Of a DNA stretch of 64,000 nt, positions 55,687 to 64,000 are shown piece after piece (within the stretch, counting starts at the first letter, position 1; the number at the start of each line of letters is the position of its first letter). The DNA is taken from contig CAJVGC010000589.1 of the NCBI GenBank assembly GCA_910822075.1, positions 7,944,357 to 8,008,356 of the forward strand. The letters are read 5' to 3'. This DNA comes from Senecio squalidus (Eukaryota; Streptophyta; Magnoliopsida; Asterales; Asteraceae). The translations under genes and the position numbers were made by a program. A model generated the notes under the pieces. The model saw nothing but the letters and a program-made list of their open reading frames with translations, was not told the DNA's origin and ran no database searches.

Positions 55687-56853
55687 AGTCCACAACTTTA
55701 ACCTTGGTCAATCTAATAAAACCTTGGTATTCAATATTCCTTTCGAATCGAAGAGATCATTCGTTTCCAACGACATTGTGGACGTGAAAGACCGATATTT
55801 TGCCACTCGCCTTTTTGACGCGGAACATCGTCTCCCGAATACGTCGTTTTGATTTAAATTATTAAATGTTGGAATATTTTAATAAACTTAATCTTAACCG
55901 ACAAGGCTAAACCGGACTATACTTATAGAGATACTGAGACTATATTATTTACTGTTTTAGGGCACTTAGACGGTGGAATTGTGGTCCCGTGATTGTATTT
56001 ACCCGAGATTTGTTGAAGTTGTTTTGTGAGTTATTCGTAGCCCTTGTCTTAAATACTTTGGGGATGTAAAGCGTATTTTAAACTGTCTGTGAATTTTTAA
56101 ACTGTCTGCATAAATGCGGAAACATTACTGATTATCTTGTTTACCCAGTGAATTTGGTCTGCCTTAGTTTTAAACGTTTAAGCCATGGTGGCTCCCCTCT
56201 AATACACTCATTAAGATTTTTCCCGTGGTTCATATGTATAGATCTGTATTGGGTTATGTACCTAACCCGCATTCCTCTGTAGGTTGTTACTACGAGCGGA
56301 TGTTATGACCTTCATTTTAAACTGTATCATTAAACTGTTTGCCTTTTGTTTAACGCACCTTAGGATAGGGGATTAAACTGATTGGCTTAGGATCGAGATG
56401 TATGATTACTTAGGCATAGTACCTGTCACTTTTGGATGAATACAAGATATATGATTTTAAACTTACTTGTTTGCTGAAATTTAACGATGGGTCACTTTTT
56501 ACTTAAAATTGCGAATAATTCACCAACATGTTGTTGATGTCGTTTTAACACTTTGCAGGAAATTGAGGATTTCCATTGATCATGCCATAGTTTATTTTCG
56601 GATCGCTTGCTTTTGGGAAATTTGGATTTGAATTGTTTATTGTAATTTCCATGACGATCCGTTGTTTATTTCTTTTGGAATTGTATTTGTACTTGGCGTC
56701 TTATCGCCTTTGACGTTATGATGTATTTGTAACATTTGGCATGATCTATTTAATTTGAGGTTTTGTTTGTCGGTTATATTGTTGTAATCTTGACTCTTGA
56801 TATTATAACTGGAACATTCCGTGTTTCCGCTATAAGCGGGGTGTGACAGAAGT

Positions 56854-56866
56854 TGGTATCAGAGCC
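56854..56866 (+). other. Primer binding site of Tekay-2
   Basis: TGGTATCAGAGCC six bases after the LTR end; exact initiator methionine tRNA complement. Confidence 0.95.
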
Positions 56867-57064
56867 AAAGGTTATAGCGAACCGAGTGATTTTAACTGAG
56901 TAAATCACTTGGACTATGACCATAGGCTTTTTAAATTGATTTTCCTTGATTGCAATGTGTGCACTATTTTTCATACGTGTTTATTTCGCGTTGTTGTTGT
57001 GGCGTTTGGCCTTGTTTTTGCACACATTTGCTGATCGATTTTCTTTCCTTTTTATTTTAGGACG

Positions 57065-58669
57065 ATGGCGCCTAAGAGGAGAGTTGCGACACGAAGTTCT
57101 GCTAGGCGTGCTACTGCGAACGCGAGGGCTAATACCGCGAGTCAGAATGCGAGAGCGAATACGTCTAATGCAAGAAGGAACAATGTAGAGAATGATACGA
57201 ATCCTGACATGGCTCAGATGATTGCTCAGCAGTTAGCGGCGATGATGCCCGAGCTTGTAGCTCAACTTCGAGAGGGCACCGCCCAAGGTAATGGTTCGGG
57301 TTCGTGGAATCCTGAACCGGTTGGTAATAATGAGGGTCCTGAGCCGGTTGTTAATAATGAGGGTCCTGAGCCGATTGTTAATAATGAGGGTCCCGAAGTC
57401 GCGATCACTGGATCGGGTAGAGCAGAGGGCTCAGCTCGACGCGATAGCTGCACACTAAAGACTTTTATGAGCTGCAAGGCCCCGGAGTATAAGGGCAATG
57501 AGGGAGCGACTGGAACGCTCAAATGGATGGAGAAGCTAGAATCTATCTTTGATGCTATTGGATGTGCGGACGAGGATCGAGTCCGATTTGCTGCGTTTGT
57601 ATTTCAAGGTACGGCTCTAACATGGTGGAACTCGGTCGTGAATGTGCGTGGCCGAGCGGAGATTAACACCATGACTTGGGAACAACTGAAGGAGCTTATG
57701 ATCATTGAGTATGTACCTGAATCCGAGATTCAGAAGTTGGAAGATGAATTTTGGAACTTGACCATGGTTGGGTCAAACATCCAGGGGTACACAACGCGTT
57801 TTCACGCTTTGTCCCAACTAGTTCCCCACTTGGTTCGACCGGAGCTCAAGCGAATCGGTCGCTACGCTCACGGATTACCCCCAACAATCCGTAAGAGTGT
57901 CCTATCCAGCAAACCGAGAAAATTTCAGAGGGCGGTGGAAATTGCGATTACTTTGACTCAGAATGCGGTCCGGGATAGTGAACTACCCCCGATGATTGTT
58001 AAGCAAAACTCCGGAGGGAAACGGAGTGGTGGAAACCGCAATGAGGATTCAAGGAAAAGGTTTAGGAGGAATGACGCTCCTCAAGTTGCAAAATCTTATG
58101 CTGCTGTGACATCGGGTACCCAGAGTAAGTACCCGAAGTGTGATCGTTGTGGAAGGCACCACACCAAAGAAGTTTCTTGTTGGGTATGTGGTAGGTGCAA
58201 GAAGTTAGGGCACACTGAAAATTTCTGTAAGACCCCGAAGGGCAATTACTATGAATGTGGATCTCCCGAGCATCGCAGGGACAAGTGTCCTAAGTTAGCT
58301 GCAACCAGAAATGCTCCTCGCGGTAGAGCGTTTGTTATGGGAGCCAAGGAGGCTCAGCAGGATCCACATGTCGTTACAGGTACGTTTCTTGTATGTGGTC
58401 GACTTGCGTTTATCTTATTTGATTCTGGTGCGGATAGAAGTTTTATATCTGATGAGTTTAGGACTATGATTCCATGTAAGTCTATACCATTAGTACCTTC
58501 CTTTGAGATAGAATTAGCTGATGGCGAGTTTTTGCATGTGACTGAGGTACTTTCCGACTGTAGTGTTAGTTTCGACGACCACTCTTTTCCTATCGACTTA
58601 AATCCGATTAGGTTAGGTAGTTTCGACGTAATTATCGGCATGGATTGGTTAGAGACGCATCGTGCATAG
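57065..58669 (+). pseudogene. Tekay-2 gag-protease (ends at an in-frame TAG)
   Basis: A 534-codon frame. The start MAPKRR resembles the Tekay-1 gag start MAPKKNK. Ala/Asn/Arg-rich N-terminus, then a threefold 11-residue repeat (NNEGPEP type). Capsid with LTWWNSVVNV near residue 185. First knuckle CGRCKKLGHTENFC (375-388) intact; in the second, the first Cys is Tyr (residue 395), so zinc binding is probably lost. Protease DSGA at 453-456 and IGMDWL near the end. TAG 58,667-58,669 stands where the related frame has Glu. No extra upstream ORF comparable to that of Tekay-1; the leader is only about 200 bp. Confidence 0.92.
57314..57399 (+). repeat. 33-bp in-frame tandem repeat in Tekay-2 gag
   Basis: About 2.6 copies of a 33-bp unit encoding an 11-residue NNEGPEP(V/I)V-type repeat between the basic N-terminus and capsid. 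Low-complexity linker, likely length-variable between copies. Confidence 0.85.
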
Positions 58670-60568
58670 ATCGTATGTTTCGAGAAGATGATACGCATTC
58701 CGTTACCGCATGGAGAGCCGCTATTATTCCAAGGGAATAAGGCAGGGAAGCGTCTTAAGATCGTCTCGCGTATGAAAGTCCGGGAGTACATCAATCGGGA
58801 CTGTTCACTCTTTCTTGCACATCTTGTGAAGAGGGATAACACTGAGAAGCTGGAGGAGGAGCCAGTAGTGTGTGATTTCCCCGACGTGTTCCCAGAGGAT
58901 TTACCTGGTTTACCGCCTAGACGTGAGGTAGAGTTTAGGATCGACTTAGTTCCCGGAGCAGGGCCGATGGCAAAGGCTCCTTATCGGTTAGCACCTTCGG
59001 AGATGTTAGAACTCTCTAAGCAGATCCAGGAGTTAGTGGATAAAGGTTTCATTAGGCCGAGTTTCTCTCCGTGGGGCTCGCCGGTACTCTCTGTAAAGAA
59101 GAAGGATGGTTCGATGAGATTGTGTATAGATTACCGAGAGCTTAATAAGCTGACAGTAAAGAACCGTTATCCTTTACCTCGTATAGATGATTTGTTTGAC
59201 CAGCTTCAAGGTTCATGCTTCTTTTCTAAGATTGATTTACGATCCGGTTATCACCAGTTGAGAGTGCTAGAGGAGGACGTTCCGAAGACTGCTTTTCGGA
59301 CGCGTTACGGTCATTATGAGTTTTTAGTCATGCCATTCGGGCTCACGAATGCGCCTGCAGCATTTATGGAAATGATGAACCGTATCTGCTGTCCTTACCT
59401 CGATAAGTTCGTGATAGTATTCATCGACGATATTCTGGTTTATTCGCGTAGCCGTGCGGAGTACGAGGAGCACTTGAGAATAGTGTTGGAGTTGCTCAGG
59501 AAGGAACAACTTTACGCTGAGTTCTCGAAGTGTGAGTTTTGGTTATCTGAGGTTCAATTTCTTGGCCACGTGGTTAGCAAGGAGGGTATCCACGTTGACC
59601 CTTCCAAGATTAAGGCCGTCAGAGATTGGGTTGCTCCTAAGACGCCCACCGATATCCGTTCATTTTTGGGTCTGGCAGGTTATTACCGTCGCTTTATCGA
59701 GAATTTTTCGAAGATAGCTTCGCCGATGACGAAGTTGACCCAGAAGAACGAGGAGTTTATTTGGGGTGCTGAGCAGGAAGAAGCTTTTCAGTTATTAAAG
59801 AAGCGGTTGTGTGACGCTCCTATCTTGAGTCTTCCCGAGGGTACCGAAAATTTTGTTGTATATTGCGATGCTTCGCATAACGGACTCGGGTGCGTACTGA
59901 TGCAGAATGGAAAGGTCATTGCCTATGCCTCTCGTCAGTTAAAGATTCATGAGAAGAACTACACAACCCATGATTTAGAATTAGGCGCGGTGGCTTTTGC
60001 TTTAAAGATTTGGCGCCATTACCTGTATGGTACTAAGTGTACTGTGTTCACCGATCATAAGTCGTTACAACACATCTTTGATCAAAAGATGTTGAATATG
60101 AGGCAACGCCGATGGGTGGAATTGTTGAACGATTATGACTGTGAAATTCGTTATCATCCGGGAAAAGCGAATGTAGTAGCCGATGCGTTAAGTCGCAAGG
60201 AATTGGTTAAGCCGGTGAGAGTTCGCGCTATGATGGTTTCTATTCAGTCGAGTTTGAAGACTCGTATTATTCAGGCACAACAGGAGGCTCTCACCGAGGA
60301 TTGTCTGAAGGATGAAGGACTATTTAGTTTGGCACGTCAGTTGGAACCGAAAGACGACGGGGTTGTGTACTTCTTAGATCGCATTTGGGTTCCCGTTGGT
60401 CTTAGGCAATTAATATTGGATGAAGGTCACAAGTCTAATTACTCCGTTCATCCCGGAGCGGATAAGATGTATCACGACTTGAAGGATTTTTATTGGTGGC
60501 CTGGAATGAAGAGGGCAATTGCCGAGTATGTAGGCAAGTGTTTGACATGTTCAAAGGTTAAGGCTTAG
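58670..60568 (+). pseudogene. Tekay-2 RT, RNase H and integrase zinc domain
   Basis: Same frame as gag. FPEDLPGLPPRREVEFRIDL linker, RT with KDGSMRLCIDYRELNKLT, PFGLTNAPAAFMEMMNR and catalytic FIDD (59,420-59,431), FLGLAGYYRRFIENFSKIA; RNase H VVYCDASHNGLGCVL and FTDHKSLQHIF; integrase SNYSVHPGADKMYHDL and CLTCSKVKA. All RT catalytic residues are retained. The frame ends at TAG 60,566-60,568. The first Met (58,688) is not a natural start. Confidence 0.93.
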
Positions 60569-61690
60569 AATCAGAAGCCTTCTGGCCTTCTTCAGCAGCC
60601 GGAAATCCCGCAATGGAAGTGGGAAAATATTACGATGGATTTTTTTACGAAGCTTCCTAGGTCTTCATGAGGTTATGATGCTATTTGGGTTATAGTTGAT
60701 CGACTGACTAAGTCAGCGCATTTTCTGCCTATTCAAGAAGATTACCGAATAGAGAAGTTGTCTAGGTTATATATTGATGAGATCGTGGCCAGGCATGGAA
60801 TTCCTGTATCTGTTATTTCGGACCGCGACGCGCGTTTTACTTCGAGATTCTGGCAGACGCTACAGCGAGCTTTAGGCACGAGATTGGATATGAGTACGGC
60901 TTATCACCCTCAGACCGATGGACAGAGTGAGCGCACGATTCAGACGTTAGAAGATATGCTACGCGCGTGTGTTTAAGATTTTGGCGGGAGTTGAGATAGA
61001 CATTTACCGTTGGTCGAGTTTTCGTACAACAATAGTTACCACTCCAGTATTGATTGCGCACCTTTTGAAGCTCTTTACGGACGCAAGTGTAGGTCCCCAC
61101 TCTGTTCGGTTGAGATTGGTGATAGTCAGATTACGGGTCCCGAGTTGATCCAGGAGACGACTGATAAGATCTTTAAGATCAAGGATCGCCTGTTAGCCGC
61201 GAGAGATCGTCAGAAGAAGTACGCGGATTTACGTCGTAAGCCTTTGGAATTCAAGGTCGGCGATTTGGTGCTATTAAAGGTTTCTCCTTGGAAGGGCGTG
61301 TTTCCTTTTGAGAAGCGCAGCAAGCTAAGTCCACGTTTTACGGGTCCTTTTAAGATTTTGTCTCGTGTTGGAACAGTTGCTTATCGTCTTGAGTTGCCAC
61401 CTGAGTTGAGCGGTGTGCACAACGTATTTCATGTATCGCATCTCAATAAATGCCTTGCTGACGAGTCGTTGATTGTCCCTTTGGAAAAGCTACGCTTAGA
61501 TGATTCGCTTCACGTTATAGAGGAGCCGGTAGAAATCGTTGACCGAGTAGTTAAGCGCCTGCGGCGGAGTAGAATTCCTATTGTTAAGGTCCGATGGAAC
61601 TCTAATTTTGGAGCTGAGTTTACTTGGGAACGGGAGGACGAAATGCAGCGGAAATTTCCCCATCTATTTTCTTCTAGCGATGCTCATTAG
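60569..61690 (+). pseudogene. Tekay-2 integrase core, C-terminus and chromodomain
   Basis: Still the same frame, with TGA at 60,668-60,670, TAA at 60,974-60,976 and TGA at 60,992-60,994 (in the last the expected Trp codon is changed). Integrase catalytic residues: Asp region near 60,640 (MDFFTKLP), ISDRDARFTS near 60,815, Glu in DGQSERTIQTLEDM near 60,920. Open 61,010-61,690: VEFSYNNSYHSSI, GDLVLLKVSPWKG, VHNVFHVSHLNKCL, and the chromodomain end IVKVRWNSNFGAEFTWERED. Normal stop at 61,688-61,690. Confidence 0.93.
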
Positions 61691-61714
61691 TAATTTCGAG
61701 GACGGAATTCTTTT

Positions 61715-61727
61715 AACTGGGGGAGTC
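61715..61727 (+). other. Polypurine tract of Tekay-2
   Basis: AACTGGGGGAGTC immediately before the 3' LTR start TGTGACGTCC. Confidence 0.88.
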
Positions 61728-64000
61728 TGTGACGTCCCGTCAATTTGAGGTACTTGAGTTACCGTCATTATTTATATTTTATTCGCAATTGATTTCGACC
61801 CTTGTATTTCGCTTGGTTTTGCTCATGATTTACTGTTATTAAGTATCGGGTTTTCTGTATTTGCAAATTCGTCCCCGAGACGTAATAATTTTATTTTATC
61901 TAAGTGCCAATTAGTTAGTATCCTCACAATTATAAGTTAGAAGGTTTATGCCCAATTTGTCGGATATCGTATCCTTTGTACTCGAAATATCGTGCTTTTG
62001 CTCTTGTTTACTCCTATACCGAAATCGTGCGAATCTCGAAATCGAAAGTAAAAATATAATATTAAATGAACCTAATATAAAGTAAATCAAAGTATGAACT
62101 TTCCTAAGTTCATCGCAAAAAGAATCGGGAACTTTCGGCGAACGAAACTACTTAACGATCGCGTAAACGAAAAGCAGAAAAGTCTGGATTTTGGTCCAGT
62201 GCGCAGCACTGACCTGCTGGACATATTTTTTTGTTGTTTTGTGTGAGTCATTTTTGCATGGCTTGTGAGTGGGCATTTTGTCCAAAACGTGCACAGGTCT
62301 GAAATGGGGCAGAGAAGTCTCCCTAGAGGCCATAACCCACCTCACAAACTCATTTTGATCATTTCCATTTCACCTACAAACTCATTTTCGCTCTCACTTT
62401 CTTCCTTCATCCATGCAAACTTCTCTCATTTTCTCCCTAAACAAAACTCATTTCCAGAAGTTTGAAGCTAGAAAACACCACATTTAAAAAGGGTTTCAAG
62501 ATACAAAGTCATCTCTAACAACTTCCTTTTGGTTCCTTTGGTTTTTGGTAAGGTTTCTTTAACCATTTCTTCATTTTTCTTCCATTTCTCTTCCATTTTT
62601 CTCTTCTTTTGTTAGAGATTCTAACACCATCTATTTTCTTTTGCATTCCAAGTTATTTTCTACCATATTACTTTTCATTTGGGAAGATCCATTTAACTTT
62701 TCTCGAAGAGAAACCTCTTTGATCTTGGTAAGTAATCTTTTGACCGAAATCTCTCCAAAACGTTAATTTTTCTCTTTGCATGCAAGGATCTAGACTAATG
62801 GTGGTTTTATTTTGTGTTTTGGAGCTGTGATTTTCCTATCATCTCACCACCAAAAAGTTACTTTCGGGTTTATCTTCTCAAGCTTAAGATCTTGCGGTTG
62901 TATTTCGGTAAAATTGACATTTTTCCCATATTCATCTTTTTATGTATTCCGTTATTATTTTCCTTGTATATTCGGTTATTAGCCTTGAAAATGGTTAGGA
63001 AGAATATATTAGACCAACACTTGTGAATATTTTGGTTATGGACAAAGATTTTGCCTAAAATACTTAAAAATGTGTTTATTACCGAAATTAACATATTGTA
63101 TGTATTAGTATGAAAAAGGATATATTTATATATGTATAACACATGGTAAAAGTATTTGGAGCATAATATAACTTATTAACAGTTTTTGTTTTAACCGAAA
63201 AGTCTTTAAATAATCGGATTTCGACAAAACATTAAAATTCATAAATCTGGAAATGCACCTAGTGCGCTGCACCCCATGTCCAGTGCGACGCACCGGGCTG
63301 TTTTCCGTCAAAATTCAACACGTTGTTGCTTTTGTTGTTTAAACCGTCTTGACGTTTGTTCCCGTGAATTGTTGTTTCAAAGCCACTGATTTTATGATAA
63401 ACTTATTTCAAGCTATAAACACTTGTATAAATAAACTAAAAGTAACATATTATGATAAAATACCGTTTTTGGACTCAAAGACGCCAACGCAATCAAAAAG
63501 GACAAATACTTATTTAAAACGGTCATATTACCTACATTTGATAAATAAACACTTGTTACAAATAACGATCGTAATCCCAAGCCGTCAAATATTATTTTTG
63601 CGATAAACTTTGATTAAAAAAACATTTATATAAAGACATCTTACATTATATTTTGATAAGTAAAGTCTTTTAAACCTTCAAAGCGTCAAAGTGAGATTTT
63701 TACGTCAACTTCAATTATCCATGTTTTTAACTTTGCAAAATCAACATCTTTGACATTTGACTTTCATAAGTCAACATCCATGACAATTGACTTTTATAAG
63801 TCAACAATGTTGACATTTGACTTTTCTAAGTCAACTTCTTTAACATTTGACTTTTACAAAGTCAACAACTTTAACCTTGGTCAATCTAATAAAACCTTGG
63901 TATTCAATATTCCTTTCGAATCGAAGAGATCATTCGTTTCCAACGACATTGTGGACGTGAAAGACCGATATCTTGCCACTCGCCTTTTTGACGCGGAACA
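61728..64000 (+). mobile_element. 3' LTR of Tekay-2 (cut by window edge)
   Basis: The first 2,273 bp of the LTR, colinear with 53,566-55,828. It repeats the palindromes and the 30-bp array. By eye it differs from the 5' LTR by scattered substitutions (order of one to two percent) and an 11-bp insertion near 63,053. The end, target duplication and Copia-B remainder lie outside. Confidence 0.95.

Larger units (their letters stand above)
53566..56848 (+). mobile_element. 5' LTR of Tekay-2 (full length)
   Basis: A 3,283-bp LTR from TGTGACGTCC to GCGGGGTGTGACA. Its first 1.26 kb is the right-hand end of tandem unit 3 and the source of the partial copies in units 1 and 2. It contains the palindromes at 54,036-54,048, 55,089-55,099 and 55,110-55,120, and a 30-bp tandem array at 55,567-55,686. 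Compared with the visible 3' LTR it has scattered substitutions and an 11-bp indel near 54,892, so it is older than Tekay-1. Non-coding. Confidence 0.95.

Noticed and set aside
55176..55852. Open stretches at 55,176-55,433 and 55,577-55,852 in the Tekay-2 LTR
   Set aside because: The second is translation of the 30-bp repeat array; both recur only as LTR copies and lack coding character.
1..64000. Host protein-coding gene, rRNA, CRISPR array or bacterial-type operon
   Set aside because: Every long frame is assigned to a retroelement. CRISPR and operon structures are not expected in plant nuclear DNA, and no spaced repeats of that type are seen.

Overview
The window is a nest of plant LTR retrotransposons with no recognisable host gene. 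The plant assignment rests on tRNA-iMet-type primer binding sites, chromodomain-tailed Ty3/gypsy polyproteins of the Tekay type, Sirevirus-like Ty1/copia elements carrying an extra reading frame after RNase H, and a tRNA-derived SINE. The gag, pol and extra-ORF protein styles resemble retroelement proteins familiar from Asteraceae genomes; that family-level assignment is inference and no species can be named. Almost every coding region is broken, so the DNA reads as intergenic heterochromatin.

Left part (1-23,519): several copies of one copia family (called Copia-A here). A minus-strand copy enters from the left edge (leader, primer site and 5' LTR, 1-705) and abuts a plus-strand copy (reverse transcriptase, RNase H and a long env-like third ORF, 706-5,087). 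Next comes a minus-strand host copy (5' LTR 23,041-23,519, gag 21,674-22,697, gag remainder 5,605-6,895) split by a nearly full-length minus-strand copy of the same family (5' LTR 21,183-21,673 to 3' LTR 6,903-7,362). The nested copy is itself interrupted by a solo gypsy LTR with a clean 5-bp target duplication (17,017-19,330), a truncated gypsy LTR (11,190-13,381) and a probable small LTR insertion (about 9,916-10,636). A SINE lies in the host gag (6,443-6,649).

Middle part (23,520-53,565): a diverged gypsy LTR fragment, then a second minus-strand copia (Copia-B) with 3' LTR, polypurine tract, RNase H, reverse transcriptase, integrase, protease and a long coiled-coil gag. A plus-strand gypsy element (Tekay-2) was inserted into its gag at 53,566. 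The junction region (3.3 kb of Copia-B plus the first 1.2-1.3 kb of the Tekay-2 LTR) is present three times in tandem (units starting at 29,421, 34,023 and 38,591), with a 4-base AAAA overlap at each internal junction. A second gypsy element (Tekay-1, 39,350-50,989, target duplication TTTAG) then landed in the third unit.

Right part (53,566-64,000): Tekay-2, with 5' LTR, primer site, gag-pol-chromodomain frame with five in-frame stops, polypurine tract, and a 3' LTR cut by the window edge. Tekay-1 has nearly identical LTRs and carries an additional intact 402-codon ORF between primer site and gag, but its polyprotein is disabled by two stops and a frameshift.

Relative order inferred from the nesting: Copia-B, then Tekay-2, then the triplication, then Tekay-1. 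On the left, plus-strand Copia-A and the host copy precede the nested copy, which precedes its internal LTR insertions.
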